NCBI RefSeq assembly: GCF_001953055.1
Contig: NZ_CP019044.1
Coordinates: forward strand, 620,001 to 684,000
From: Salaquimonas pukyongi
GTDB taxonomy: Bacteria; Pseudomonadota; Alphaproteobacteria; Rhizobiales; Rhizobiaceae
Length of the DNA stretch: 64,000 bases
Direction: 5' to 3'
The notes below the pieces were generated by a model. That model was not told where the DNA came from and did no database searches. It saw nothing but the letters and a program-made list of their open reading frames with translations. Below, piece by piece: positions 46,990 to 57,948 of the stretch. Position 1 is the first letter of the stretch, and every line of letters begins with the position of its first letter. Position numbers and translations under genes: made by a program.

Positions 46990-48870
46990 ATGCTACAGCA
47001 GGGACCAAGCGCTACCATCGGCAGTCCGGCGGGCGAAAACCTCAAACCGGCTCGCGTGTCCGTCTTGCGCATGGCCGTATGGATTGCATTGTATTATGCC
47101 GCCTGGTTCATCAATCCGCTGACGGCGTTGTTCAGCCAGGGCGCGATGCCTGACCCGGATGATTTTCTGCGTCTTCATCAGGTGCAGAACTGGCTTCAGG
47201 GCCAGGCATGGTACGACGTGTCCGTTTCACGGATGAACGCTCCCCTTGGAGCGGACCTGCACTGGTCACGGTTGATCGATGTGCCCATCGCTGCCATCGC
47301 CGTCTTGATGGAACCGGTCGCCGGGCAGGCTGTTGCCTTCCGTATCGCCGCCCTGATCTGGCCAGCATTGGTGCTTTTCGCGACCCTGATGACTCTTGTC
47401 GCCATCGTTGAGCGCATCTGGCCGTCCGCCAACCGGCTGGTCACGGTGTTCTTTGCGGTCAGCAACATTGCCGCGCTAACCATGTTCGCCCCCGGCAGGA
47501 TCGACCACCATAACGTTCAGGCCCTGCTGGTGTTTCTTGCCGTATTGGGATTGATTGCTGCAGACAAAAAATGGGGTATTTTGCTGGCAGGCCTTGCCGT
47601 CTCCCTGTCCCTCGTGATTGGCCTCGACAACCTGCCTCTTGTGGTTCTGCTGTTCGGCTGCGTGGGACTTGCCTGGGCTTTCGGCATGCCGGACGCAGGA
47701 GCCGCCATACGGCATCTTGGACTTTCCGCTTCAGTTTCGTTGCTTGCGCTTTATCCCCTTGCGGTTGCGCCCTCTGCCTGGTTCATCGCACGCTGTGATT
47801 CCATTTCGATTGTCTATCTTGCGGCAATGGGTGCAGTTTGCGCAGCCTTTGTCCTGTTGCCGGCGCTGCCGGCAGAAAGGCTCACATCATCGCAACTGGG
47901 CAGCACGGTGATTCGCCTGTCAGCCGGCGCGCTTGCTGCAAGCCTGTGCGGGCTTGTTGTCTGGCTCGCCTATCCCCAGTGCATTGGCGGTCCCTATGGC
48001 ACTTTGAGCGCTGAGTTGACGGCCCGCTGGCTGGCCAGAATCTCCGAAGCCAAGGGGTTGATTGATTTCGTAGAAATGTTCGGCAAAGCGCAGCTTGCCG
48101 TCCCCCTTTATCTGGCAATCCTGCTGGTTGCCGGCGTCTGGCTGCGTGTGAAGGGAATAATCGGCAATGCCATTTTGCCCGTCCTCTCCATTCTTGCCAT
48201 CAGCCTCCTGCTTTCCTTTCTGCAGGTCCGGGCGCTGCGGATCGGGGTTTTCGCAGCGGTGCCGCTCTGCGTCGTTCTGGCGGACCTTGTTCGGCGGCGT
48301 ATTCTTGCGGCGACCGGAACGGCCAGCCTTTCAAGCACCGCGATGGCCGCGATAGCCTGTCTTCCGCTGCTGACGCCCGTCTGGCTGCTTACTGCCGGTT
48401 TTGTTTTCCCAGGTAACAAGCAAACAGTGGTCGCCAATGCTGCTGCGCCGTCATGGCAGAAAGAACGCCCGATTCGCAGGTTCTGCAACCATCAAGGCGA
48501 TTATGCCGATTTGGCATCCCTGCCCGCCGGTATCGTGATGAACGATCTGGGTTCAGGCCCGCCGATCCTTGTCTTCACACACCATTCGGTGGTCGGCGGC
48601 AATTATCACCGCAACGAACAGGCTATACTGGACACACTGGATTTCTTCGCCGCTGATGACGAAACTGCCAGGCAGATTGCAGCAAGGCGCGGTGCCGATT
48701 ATCTGGTTTACTGTCAGCGCGATCCGCGTACCAATATCTCGCAAACGCCCGCCCGAAAAACAAAACCGGGCGCCTTGGGCATGCGTCTGCGGTCGGGTTC
48801 CGTACCCCCATGGCTGGAGCTTGTTTCCCCTTTGGAAGACCGCCTTCGCGTTTATCGCATTCTCCGCTGA
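46990..48870 (+). CDS. GT-C/STT3-like multi-span membrane glycosyltransferase
   Basis: Inner-membrane protein of 626 residues with about a dozen hydrophobic segments and a soluble C-terminal part of about 150 residues. The first outer loop has PDPDDFLRLHQVQNWLQGQ and HWSRLIDVPIAA, placing an acidic DxDD motif where GT-C enzymes bind substrate. The second loop has the APGRIDHHN motif, like the DxH of STT3 oligosaccharyltransferases. The C-terminal part carries VMNDLGSGPPILVFTHHSV and YHRNE. A WWDYG motif is not seen. It is divergent from the GT2 and SMR genes; the three together suggest lipid-carrier-dependent glycan transfer. Function is inferred, and the substrate is unknown. Confidence 0.72.
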   Translation: MLQQGPSATIGSPAGENLKPARVSVLRMAVWIALYYAAWFINPLTALFSQGAMPDPDDFLRLHQVQNWLQGQAWYDVSVSRMNAPLGADLHWSRLIDVPIAAIAVLMEPVAGQAVAFRIAALIWPALVLFATLMTLVAIVERIWPSANRLVTVFFAVSNIAALTMFAPGRIDHHNVQALLVFLAVLGLIAADKKWGILLAGLAVSLSLVIGLDNLPLVVLLFGCVGLAWAFGMPDAGAAIRHLGLSASVSLLALYPLAVAPSAWFIARCDSISIVYLAAMGAVCAAFVLLPALPAERLTSSQLGSTVIRLSAGALAASLCGLVVWLAYPQCIGGPYGTLSAELTARWLARISEAKGLIDFVEMFGKAQLAVPLYLAILLVAGVWLRVKGIIGNAILPVLSILAISLLLSFLQVRALRIGVFAAVPLCVVLADLVRRRILAATGTASLSSTAMAAIACLPLLTPVWLLTAGFVFPGNKQTVVANAAAPSWQKERPIRRFCNHQGDYADLASLPAGIVMNDLGSGPPILVFTHHSVVGGNYHRNEQAILDTLDFFAADDETARQIAARRGADYLVYCQRDPRTNISQTPARKTKPGALGMRLRSGSVPPWLELVSPLEDRLRVYRILR

Positions 48871-48995
48871 CCGCGTAACTTCGCCGCCTTCACGGCCTCA
48901 ACACCGCTGGCCTGAATTTTGGGTACTCGGCGCGAATAGGCTTTGCACTGTGCCTGGCGCCGTGGTAACCACCCTTGCCAATCCGCAGGCCCTGA

Positions 48996-50576
<1,581 letters not shown>

Positions 50577-50586
50577 GAATGGCCTG

Positions 50587-51051
50587 ATGGACATCTTGAT
50601 GGAGCTCTGGGCGTATGCGCCCGATCTGAAGGTCAAACTGCTGTGCCTGGCTTTTGCGGCTCAGATCGTTCTGACGATTGTCGCCTATTCGAAACTGTCG
50701 AAGGCCCGCATTGCTGCCATCAAGGCAGGAAAGGTCGAGCCGGAAACCTTCAAGGCAACCCGCGATGAACCGGATGAATTGCGGGTCTTTTCGCGTGCCG
50801 TGGCAAACCAGTTCGAACTGCCGGTTATCTTCTATGCCCTTGTGGCGGCAAGTCTTGCGCTCAAGGTGACCAGTTGGCTCACCGTCCTCCTGGCCTTTGC
50901 CTTTGTTGTTTTCCGCTATTTGCACCTGCAGGAAATGACGGGGCGTCACAATGTGTTTCGCCGCCGCCGCCTGTTTTTTCGCAGCGTGCAGATAATCCTG
51001 CTCATGCTGGCTGAATTCGTCCTTTCAGCCCTGCTGTTCGCACAGGGATAG
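50587..51051 (+). CDS. MAPEG family membrane protein
   Basis: Inner-membrane protein of 154 residues with four hydrophobic segments, matching the MAPEG superfamily (membrane-associated eicosanoid/glutathione metabolism). RAVANQFELPVIFYAL is the recognisable family segment around helix 2, and FRYLHLQEMTGRHNVFRRR the region after helix 3. A bacterial role is uncertain. It starts 10 bases after guaB and ends four bases before rsmB, so it is co-transcribed with them. Confidence 0.88.
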   Translation: MDILMELWAYAPDLKVKLLCLAFAAQIVLTIVAYSKLSKARIAAIKAGKVEPETFKATRDEPDELRVFSRAVANQFELPVIFYALVAASLALKVTSWLTVLLAFAFVVFRYLHLQEMTGRHNVFRRRRLFFRSVQIILLMLAEFVLSALLFAQG

Positions 51052-51055
51052 GCCT

Positions 51056-52351
51056 GTGCGTCTGGGCGGAAGGGTACAAGCGGCGATTGAAGTCCTGGAG
51101 GATATGGCAGCGCGCAAGCGGCCGGCGGCACAGGCGCTTCGCGATTGGGGGCTGTCGCACCGCTTTGCCGGTTCCGGCGACCGCTCTGCGATCGGCAATC
51201 TTGTCTATGATACACTGCGCAAGCAGGCCTCCGCTGCATGGCTGATGGGTGACGATAGCCCCCATGCGGCCGTCTTTCTCACTTTGCAGCGCGACTGGGA
51301 TGTCGGACTGGAGCAATTGCGCGAAGCTTTCCAGGGTGACCGCTTCGCCCCAGCGATCCCGGAAGAAAAACTGCTGGCGGCAGAAAGCAAGGACACGGCC
51401 TTTGCCGATGCCCATGTCGAGGCGGATGTACCAGAATGGTGTGTTCCCTCCTTTGAGGAGGCATTTGAAGAGGAGTGGGTCGCAGAGGCCAAGGCCCTTG
51501 CCGCCCGCCCGCCGCTTGATCTTCGCGTCAATACGCTGAAGGCAGACCGGGACAAGGTGATCAGGGCGCTTTCTTCCACCGGCGCAAAAAATACCGCGAT
51601 TGCCCGCAACGGCATTCGAATTGCGCCGGGCAAGGGCGCGCGCCGCCTGCCGAATGTGCAGGCCGAGCCCGCCTATCAGAAGGGCTGGTTCGAAATCCAG
51701 GACGAGGGCAGCCAGATCGCCGCCGATCTGGTGTTCGCGCGTCGTGGTGAACAGGTGCTCGACTATTGCGCCGGTGGTGGAGGCAAGACGCTGGCACTTG
51801 CCGCAGGGATGGAAAATCGTGGCCAGGTCCACGCCCATGATGCCGACAAGAACCGCCTTGCTCCGATTTTCGAGCGGCTCAAGCGTGCCGGGGTGCGTAA
51901 TGTGCAGGTCCATTCCCCCCGGGCTCCCAGAGATGATCTTTCGCCCCTTGAAGGGCGCATGGACCGGGTATTGGTGGATGCGCCCTGCACCGGTTCGGGA
52001 ACCTGGCGGCGGCGCCCGGATGCCAAATGGCGGTTGACGCCCGCCATGCTGGAAACGCGAATGGACGAGCAGGCGGCGGCGCTGGACGAAGCAGCCCGAT
52101 ATGTCCGCCCGGAAGGCTATCTTGCTTATGTCACCTGCTCGGTCTTCGCCGAGGAGAACGAGCAGCAGGCCTATGCGTTCTGCGAGCGCCATGCAGGCTG
52201 GGAGCTGCTGTCGGCTGGTGAGGTCTGGCAGGATTTGTTCGGTTTCGACAAGGCAAAGCCCTGGTCCTCGGACATGAAATGCATCACGCTGACACCCGCT
52301 TCGACCGGCACGGACGGCTTCTTCTTTGCGGTAATGCAGCGCTCCAAATAG
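51056..52351 (+). CDS. rsmB: RsmB/NOP-family RNA cytosine-5 methyltransferase
   Basis: SAM-dependent enzyme expected to make m5C in rRNA. The N-terminal part (about 1-130) corresponds to the RNA-binding region of the RsmB family, though it is short. The catalytic domain has the SAM loop VLDYCAGGGGKTLALAA, the first active cysteine in DAPCTGSGTWRRRPD and the second in VTCSVFAEENE. The start is GTG at 51056. About 431 residues. Target C967 of 16S rRNA is inferred from the family. Confidence 0.88.
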   Translation: MRLGGRVQAAIEVLEDMAARKRPAAQALRDWGLSHRFAGSGDRSAIGNLVYDTLRKQASAAWLMGDDSPHAAVFLTLQRDWDVGLEQLREAFQGDRFAPAIPEEKLLAAESKDTAFADAHVEADVPEWCVPSFEEAFEEEWVAEAKALAARPPLDLRVNTLKADRDKVIRALSSTGAKNTAIARNGIRIAPGKGARRLPNVQAEPAYQKGWFEIQDEGSQIAADLVFARRGEQVLDYCAGGGGKTLALAAGMENRGQVHAHDADKNRLAPIFERLKRAGVRNVQVHSPRAPRDDLSPLEGRMDRVLVDAPCTGSGTWRRRPDAKWRLTPAMLETRMDEQAAALDEAARYVRPEGYLAYVTCSVFAEENEQQAYAFCERHAGWELLSAGEVWQDLFGFDKAKPWSSDMKCITLTPASTGTDGFFFAVMQRSK

Positions 52352-52370
52352 GCAGTTGAAGGAAAAGCGG

Positions 52371-52838
52371 ATGACCCTCGCCAGACCTGCCCTCATCAGA
52401 CCTGTCATTGTCTTTGTCACCCTTGCCCTGGGGGTCGGGTTTGCCATGTCCTTTTTGTTCCCGGTGGGCGAATGGTATGGGGAACTGAACAAGCCGTTTT
52501 TCAACCCGCCCAACTGGGTGTTTGGTCCGGTCTGGACGGTGCTCTACATCATGATCGGCTTCGCCGGTGCGCTGGCCTGGCGGCGGAACCCGAAATCTGG
52601 TGCGGTAAGGGTCTGGTTTGCACAGCTCATCCTCAATGGCGCGTGGACGGCAGTCTTCTTCGGCGCGAAACAGATTGAGCTTGCGCTGGCCGTCATCATG
52701 ATCCTGCTCTTGTTAATTCTTTCCTTTACCGGCGAAACACGGAAGGAAGTACCGCTCGCTTCCTGGCTGTTTGTTCCATATCTTTTGTGGGTATCCTTTG
52801 CGGCGATGCTGAACGCGGCCATATCGAGTTTGAACTGA
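52371..52838 (+). CDS. tspO: TspO/MBR family protein
   Basis: Five-helix inner-membrane protein of about 155 residues, related to the mitochondrial translocator protein. It binds porphyrins or helps oxidative-stress signalling in alphaproteobacteria such as Rhodobacter. The family loop WYGELNKPFFNPPNWVFGPVWTVLYI is present, as are the conserved Trp in helix 3 (NGAWTAVFF) and the last helix PYLLWVSFAAMLN. ATG at 52371 follows AAGGAAAAG; an upstream TTG at 52356 is less likely. Confidence 0.92.
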   Translation: MTLARPALIRPVIVFVTLALGVGFAMSFLFPVGEWYGELNKPFFNPPNWVFGPVWTVLYIMIGFAGALAWRRNPKSGAVRVWFAQLILNGAWTAVFFGAKQIELALAVIMILLLLILSFTGETRKEVPLASWLFVPYLLWVSFAAMLNAAISSLN

Positions 52839-52848
52839 AGGCTGCGCA

Positions 52849-53477
52849 ATGAAACTCAAAAGCGTTGCAGGAAAGTCGGTCCTCTACGTCATGGCGGCGG
52901 AAGCCGAATTTGGCGAACATCTAGCGCAGCGGTTCACACCGCTCATCACCGGGGTTGGCCCGGTGGAGGCGGCCGTTCAGCTTGCCGCTGCCCTGGGCCG
53001 CCTCAAGCATGAAGACCTGCTGCCCGATCTGGTCGTGTCCCTGGGTTCGGCAGGTTCTGCCACACTGCCCCAGACGGAAGTCTATCAGGCATCTTCCGTC
53101 AGCTATCGGGATATGGATGCGTCCCCCTTGGATTTGAAAAGGGCGTAACCCCGTTTCTCGATCTTCCCGGCGTGGTCGAATTGACGATGCAGGTTCCCGG
53201 CATTCCGTCCGCCAGCCTGTCGACCGGCGCCAACATCGTTTCGGGTGCTGCCTATGAGGCAGTCAATGCCGAGATGGTCGACATGGAGAGCTTTGCGGTG
53301 CTGCGTGCCTGCATGGCCTTTGGCAGGCCGCTGACCGGCCTGCGCGGCATTTCAGATGGTGCGGAAGAACTTGCCCATGTGGACGACTGGAAACAGTATC
53401 TGCATGTGGTCGACGAGAAGCTGGCAGACGCGGTGGATCGCATCGAGGCAGCAATCGCGGCAGGTGACATTTTGTGA
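52849..53477 (+). pseudogene. MTA/SAH nucleosidase, frame broken at a C-run
   Basis: Hydrolyses methylthioadenosine and S-adenosylhomocysteine if intact. The first frame runs from MKLKSVAGKSVLYVMAAEAEF to a stop after RDMDASPLDLKRA at 53148. The second frame, open across the junction, continues as PLGFEKGVTPFLDLPGVVEL to the normal end at 53477. Adding one C to the five-C run at 53123-53127 joins them into one smooth protein of about 209 residues. The active-site Glu (EMVDMESFA) and Asp (ISDGAEE) lie in the second part, so the truncated product is inactive. The cause is either a real deletion or a base-calling error in a homopolymer. Confidence 0.85.
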
Positions 53478-53548
53478 GAAGCGGCAGCGCGGCAATTGCA
53501 CCATGGGCCGTATCCGGCTAAGGGCACCTTTTGAAGGAAGGTTCCTCC

Positions 53549-55117
53549 ATGCCCGATGCGCTTACTTCCCATCCCGATACCGTTCTCATCGTCGATTTCG
53601 GCAGTCAGGTCACCCAGCTGATCGCCCGCCGTGTCCGGGAAGCAGGCGTTTATTCCGAGATCGTACCCTTCCAGTCGGCGCAAGAAGGTTTCAAGCGGTT
53701 AAAGCCAAAGGCGGTGATCCTGTCGGGCGGGCCTGCCTCGGCCACCGAGACGGACAGCCCAGGCGCGCCGGAGGTCGTTTTTGACAGCGGCCTGCCCGTT
53801 TTGGGCATCTGCTATGGTCAGCAAACCATGTGCGCGCAACTGGGCGGCAAGGTGGAAGGCGGCCATCACCGGGAGTTCGGCCGTGCCTTCGTCGAAGTAG
53901 TCCGGCCTTCGGCGCTTTTTGAGGGGGTTTGGGAAGCCGGCGAAAGCCACCAGGTCTGGATGAGCCACGGCGACCGGGTAACGCAGCTGCCGAAGGGCTT
54001 TGAAGTTATCGCCGCTTCTCCCAATGCCCCCTATGCGGCAACGGCTGACGAGGCACGCCGCTATTATGCCGTCCAGTTTCATCCCGAAGTGGTGCACACG
54101 CCCGACGGCGCCAAGCTGATCTCCAATTTCGTGCACAAGATCGCCGGGCTCAAGGGCGACTGGACCATGGCTGCCTACAAGGAGCAGGCCATTGCCGCGA
54201 TCCGTGATCAGGTGGGCAAGGGCAGGGTGATCTGCGGCCTTTCCGGCGGTGTCGATTCATCCGTTGCCGCACTTTTGATCCACGAGGCGGTGGGCGATCA
54301 GCTGACCTGCATCCTGGTCGACCACGGGCTGATGCGCAAGGACGAGGCGGCAGAGGTCGTTTCCATGTTCCGCGAACACTACAACATTCCGCTCGTCCAT
54401 GTGGACGCTGCCGATACCTTTGTCGGTGCACTGGAAGGTGAAGCCGATCCGGAGGTAAAGCGCAAAACCATCGGCAAGCTCTTTATCGATGTCTTCGAGG
54501 AGGAAGCCAGGAAGCTCGGCGGTGCTGACTTTCTGGCCCAGGGCACGCTTTATCCGGACGTCATCGAAAGCGTCTCCTTTACCGGCGGGCCGTCGGTGAC
54601 GATCAAGAGCCATCACAATGTGGGCGGCCTTCCCGAGCGCATGAACATGAAGCTGGTCGAGCCCCTGCGCGAACTCTTCAAGGACGAGGTCAGAGCTCTT
54701 GGCCGTGAGCTTGGTCTGCCTGACAGCTTCATCGGCCGGCATCCCTTTCCCGGACCTGGCCTCGCAATCCGCCTGCCGGGCGGAGTAACCCGTGAAAAAA
54801 TCCGCATTCTTCAGGAAGCCGATGCCATCTATCTGGACGAGATCAGAAAAGCCGGCCTTTACGATGCCATCTGGCAGGCCTTTGCGGTTCTGCTGCCGGT
54901 CCAGACCGTCGGTGTCATGGGCGACGGGCGCACCTATGAATATGTCTGCGCACTTAGGGCGGTAACCTCCGTCGATGGCATGACGGCGGATTTCTATCAC
55001 TACGACATGGAATTCCTGGGCAAGGCCGCCACCCGGATCATCAACGAAGTGCGCGGCATCAACCGCGTCGTCTATGACGTGACCTCCAAGCCGCCCGGCA
55101 CCATCGAGTGGGAATAA
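53549..55117 (+). CDS. guaA: GMP synthase (glutamine-hydrolysing)
   Basis: Converts XMP to GMP using ATP and glutamine ammonia. The N-terminal class I glutamine amidotransferase has the nucleophile in [10 protein letters not shown] (near residue 86) and the His/Glu pair in QFHPEVVHT. The ATP-pyrophosphatase domain starts with the PP-loop [14 protein letters not shown]. The C-terminal dimerisation domain ends [12 protein letters not shown] at 53549 with AAGGAAGG upstream is preferred over TTG at 53531. About 522 residues. Confidence 0.97.
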   Translation: MPDALTSHPDTVLIVDFGSQVTQLIARRVREAGVYSEIVPFQSAQEGFKRLKPKAVILSGGPASATETDSPGAPEVVFDSGLPVLGICYGQQTMCAQLGGKVEGGHHREFGRAFVEVVRPSALFEGVWEAGESHQVWMSHGDRVTQLPKGFEVIAASPNAPYAATADEARRYYAVQFHPEVVHTPDGAKLISNFVHKIAGLKGDWTMAAYKEQAIAAIRDQVGKGRVICGLSGGVDSSVAALLIHEAVGDQLTCILVDHGLMRKDEAAEVVSMFREHYNIPLVHVDAADTFVGALEGEADPEVKRKTIGKLFIDVFEEEARKLGGADFLAQGTLYPDVIESVSFTGGPSVTIKSHHNVGGLPERMNMKLVEPLRELFKDEVRALGRELGLPDSFIGRHPFPGPGLAIRLPGGVTREKIRILQEADAIYLDEIRKAGLYDAIWQAFAVLLPVQTVGVMGDGRTYEYVCALRAVTSVDGMTADFYHYDMEFLGKAATRIINEVRGINRVVYDVTSKPPGTIEWE

Positions 55118-55143
55118 CAGCCAGCCGAAGTCCGGCACACTTG

Positions 55144-55181
55144 TTGACACAGCGCCGCGAGAATAAGAACATATAGTGAAC
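55144..55181 (+). promoter_or_regulatory. Promoter -35 and alphaproteobacterial LexA-type box
   Basis: TTGACA at 55144-55149 is followed after 17 bases by the direct repeat GAAC-N7-GAAC (55167-55181), which on the other strand is GTTC-N7-GTTC, the LexA box of alphaproteobacteria. The box overlaps the expected -10 position, as in SOS promoters. The 2H phosphoesterase gene starts 28 bases later. Confidence 0.6.
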
Positions 55182-55208
55182 AGATGAACTGAAGCGATAG
55201 ATGCAACC

Positions 55209-55796
55209 ATGCAGGAAACACAGATTTCCTTGCGGTTCGAACCGCCGCCACAGCACGACCTTTTCTATTTTGCTCTCCGCCCCGATGGTCCGGCTGCTGA
55301 TGCGGCGGTGGAACTTGCGCGTCAGTGCCGGCGGCACAATGGCTTGTCCGGCCGACCCTATGACGCCAATCGGTTGCACGTGTCTTTGTGTCCGGCGATG
55401 TCCAGGCGCGGCCCCAGAAAGGGCGACATCGCCACCGCATTGCGTGCTGCGGCACGGGTGCGGGTACACGGTTTCGACATCGGTTTCGACCGGTTGTGCG
55501 CTTTCGGCAGGGGCGAGCGCCGGGCAATTGTGCTGCGCTGTAGTTCCGGCGCCAGTCCGGCTTCAAGCCTGCGCAGAAATCTGATCCGTGAATTGGTCAG
55601 GTCAGGGCTTTGGTGGGGGCGGGGAAAATTCACGCCCCACCTTACCTTGTTATGGGACCGCAGCCCCGTTCCTGAAATCTGCCTTGATGCGCCGATTTGC
55701 TGGACGGTAAGGGACTTTGTTCTGGTCAGGAGCCTTGTCGGTTGTAGCCGGCATATCGATCTGGGGCGTTGGCCGCTGGCCCTGCCGCCAATGTAG
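55209..55796 (+). CDS. 2'-5' RNA ligase / 2H phosphoesterase family protein
   Basis: Cytosolic protein of 195 residues of the LigT/ThpR 2H phosphoesterase superfamily, whose members open 2',3'-cyclic phosphates or reversibly join 2'-5' RNA linkages. The two catalytic HxT/S motifs are LHVSLCP (near residue 56) and PHLTLLW (near residue 143), spaced as expected. The N-terminus FYFALRPDGPAADAAVELAR matches the family. It is a lone gene: guaA lies upstream and the antiporter is convergent. The LexA-type box overlapping its promoter suggests DNA-damage induction. Confidence 0.85.
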   Translation: MQETQISLRFEPPPQHDLFYFALRPDGPAADAAVELARQCRRHNGLSGRPYDANRLHVSLCPAMSRRGPRKGDIATALRAAARVRVHGFDIGFDRLCAFGRGERRAIVLRCSSGASPASSLRRNLIRELVRSGLWWGRGKFTPHLTLLWDRSPVPEICLDAPICWTVRDFVLVRSLVGCSRHIDLGRWPLALPPM

Positions 55797-55811
55797 CGCC
55801 ACCGGAAAATT

Positions 55812-57011
55812 TCAGTCTTTCTGTTTGCCGATGCGATTGGCAAGGGGTGTGGCGCTGATGCCGTGCAGGACGACCGAAACTGCGACGGTCATGGAAACGC
55901 AGGCGAGCAATTCCGGCTCATTGGGCAGTTCGAATTCGTCCAGGATGATGAGGGTAAACAGGATCGAAGCCAGCCCGCGCGGCCCGAACCAGCCCAAAAA
56001 CAGTTTCTCCCTTACCGGTAGCCCCGTGCCGGCAAGAGACAGGAAAACTGGCAGCATGCGCACGACCGTCAAAAAGAGCAGGGCGAGGATCACTGCCTTG
56101 GTCGATGCGTGGGCAAGGCCATCGGGAAGCAGGAACGCGCCGAATACCAGAAAGGCGGCCATGGTCAGGACCAGGCCGACGCCTTCCATGAACTCGGAGA
56201 TGAACCTTATGTCATGGCGGAACGTGTTGCCGAACGTCATGCCGGCGGCAAAGGCGGCGATAAATCCGTTGCCGCCGATGGCGGACGAAAGAATGTAGGC
56301 GGCGAAAGCCGTGGTAAGAAACACCACGCCTGCAGCCGATTCTGCCGTCAGGTCACGGTTCTGTGCCCAATCCATCGAACGGGCAGCGCCCCAGCCAATG
56401 GCAATTCCGGCCACCGGTCCCAATACGATCTGGGTGAGCGTGGAAAGTGCAAGCCCGTCAGGATGTACCTCGTTCATTCCGGCCGATGCGAGAATGGCGC
56501 CCAGAAGAACGAAGGGCAGCACAAGGCCGTCATTCAGCCCGCTTTCGACATTGATCGTCTGGCTCAATCTGGCCGGGACCGCGGAATTGGAAACCACCGG
56601 CTGGCCCAGCGCCGCATCGGTGGGGGTAAGCAGCGCCGCCGTGAGCAGCGCCATGGCAAATCCCGATTCAGGGTTCAGCAGCATGGCGGTCACAGCACCG
56701 AGCACGATGCTCAGCGGCAGGCCGATCAACAGCATGCGTGCCGATATCTGCCAGCATTCGCGAATGCGTTTGAACTGCACGTGGCTGGCATCGGAAAACA
56801 GCACGAGGATGAGGGTGATTTCCGCCAGAAGCCGCTTTCCTTCGTGCAACAGCACCGGGTCGGCGGCCGCACGCAAGGGCTCTGATACTCCATAACCGAA
56901 AGCCACAAACAGGATCGGCAGCGTCAAGATGCTTCGGCTGATCGATGCGCTGAACAGCGAATAAAGAAACATCGCCAGCAGGATGGTCAAAATGAGCGTA
57001 TAGGTCAGCAT
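55812..57011 (-). CDS. CPA1-type Na+(K+)/H+ antiporter
   Basis: Inner-membrane cation/proton antiporter with about twelve hydrophobic segments, about 399 residues from the ATG at 57011 (MLTYTLILTILLAMF); ATG at 57035 is an alternative. The ion-binding motif region LLTPTDAALGQPVV and SGLNDGLVLPFVLL correspond to CPA1 helices 5 and 6 with the conserved Asp residues. GWFGPRGLASILFTLI is the conserved helix-11 arginine segment. There is no cytosolic regulatory domain. It is convergent with the 2H phosphoesterase. Confidence 0.88.
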   Translation of the reverse strand: MLTYTLILTILLAMFLYSLFSASISRSILTLPILFVAFGYGVSEPLRAAADPVLLHEGKRLLAEITLILVLFSDASHVQFKRIRECWQISARMLLIGLPLSIVLGAVTAMLLNPESGFAMALLTAALLTPTDAALGQPVVSNSAVPARLSQTINVESGLNDGLVLPFVLLGAILASAGMNEVHPDGLALSTLTQIVLGPVAGIAIGWGAARSMDWAQNRDLTAESAAGVVFLTTAFAAYILSSAIGGNGFIAAFAAGMTFGNTFRHDIRFISEFMEGVGLVLTMAAFLVFGAFLLPDGLAHASTKAVILALLFLTVVRMLPVFLSLAGTGLPVREKLFLGWFGPRGLASILFTLIILDEFELPNEPELLACVSMTVAVSVVLHGISATPLANRIGKQKD

Positions 57012-57110
57012 GGCGGCGCACCTTGTTTCAGGCAATGGTGTTCAGGCAGCAGGTTCCGGCAGTTGACATGAAACCCGTTCCCATGGTGCCAACTTCCCGG
57101 AGACATTTCC

Positions 57111-57371
57111 ATGGATGAATTTGTACAGCGCCTGGCCGGGTTGCCGGAAGGCTACTCAACCGGCCGATACCGTAGCCGCCGGTATGCCACGGCCATTACC
57201 GTTTCGGCAGACAAAAAGCGCATGAAGCTGTTTGCCGAGGAACTGGGCGGCAGCGGCCATGTCAGCTTCAATTTGTATTTCATGGCCGATGGCCAGCCGC
57301 TGCTGCGGCCCTGTGAGATGCCGCAAGCAAAGGTCATCGACTTCGTTCTGAATTATGAGCCGGGCCGGTGA
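57111..57371 (+). CDS. Conserved-looking small protein, function unknown
   Basis: Cytosolic 86-residue frame with a clear GGAGA seven bases before the ATG. It begins MDEFVQRLAGLPEG, alternates strand-like segments (ATAITVSADKKRMKLFAEEL, HVSFNLYFM) and ends RPCEMPQAKVIDFVLNY. Codon use matches the neighbours, so it is probably a real gene. I do not recognise a family. It lies between the antiporter (divergent) and msrA (convergent). Confidence 0.6.
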   Translation: MDEFVQRLAGLPEGYSTGRYRSRRYATAITVSADKKRMKLFAEELGGSGHVSFNLYFMADGQPLLRPCEMPQAKVIDFVLNYEPGR

Positions 57372-57438
57372 GCGGCAGCGCGCGCCATCATCATGCGTGA
57401 AGGCGAGGGGGCAAGGCCCCCTCATATGTTCAGTGCCG

Positions 57439-57948
57439 CTATTCGGCAGCATCGCGTTTGGGCAGAACCCAGCCGGGGCGGGGGAAGTGGCACGTATAGC
57501 CGTTGGGATAGCGCTCCAGATAATCCTGATGCTCGGGTTCAGCTTCCCAGAAATCACTTGCCGGAGCCACTTCGGTGACCACTTTTCCGGGCCACAGACC
57601 GGATGCGTTCACATCGGCAATCGTGTCTTCGGCGATGTGCTTTTGCTCCTCATCGGTGTAGTAGATGGCGGAGCGGTAGCTCATGCCCGTGTCATTGCCC
57701 TGCCGGTTTACGGTCGTCGGGTCATGAATCTGGAAAAAGAACTCCAGCAATTCGCGATAGCTGGTCTTTTCCGGATCGAACCAGATTTCAATGCCTTCGG
57801 CATGGGTTCCATGATTGCGGTAGGTGGCGTTGGCGACATCGCCGCCAGTATAGCCAACCCGTGTCCGGCTCACCCCAGGCAGTTTGCGGATCAGGTCCTG
57901 CATGCCCCAAAAGCAGCCACCAGCCAGTACAGCACGTTGCAAGGTCAT
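57439..57948 (-). CDS. msrA: Peptide-methionine (S)-S-oxide reductase
   Basis: Repairs the S-epimer of oxidised methionine. The catalytic motif GGCFWGMQD starts at residue 10, followed by YTGG and the [11 protein letters not shown]-like region ([15 protein letters not shown]). There is no signal peptide, so it acts in the cytosol. At 169 residues, with only the motif cysteine and a second Cys in GYTCHFP, its recycling cysteine differs from the E. coli layout. It begins immediately after the msrB stop and is co-transcribed with it. Confidence 0.96.
   Translation of the reverse strand: MTLQRAVLAGGCFWGMQDLIRKLPGVSRTRVGYTGGDVANATYRNHGTHAEGIEIWFDPEKTSYRELLEFFFQIHDPTTVNRQGNDTGMSYRSAIYYTDEEQKHIAEDTIADVNASGLWPGKVVTEVAPASDFWEAEPEHQDYLERYPNGYTCHFPRPGWVLPKRDAAE

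Noticed and set aside
51002-52513. Long open frame of about 500 codons opposite rsmB
   Set aside because: It is antisense to rsmB, whose catalytic motifs are clear, and has no family features.
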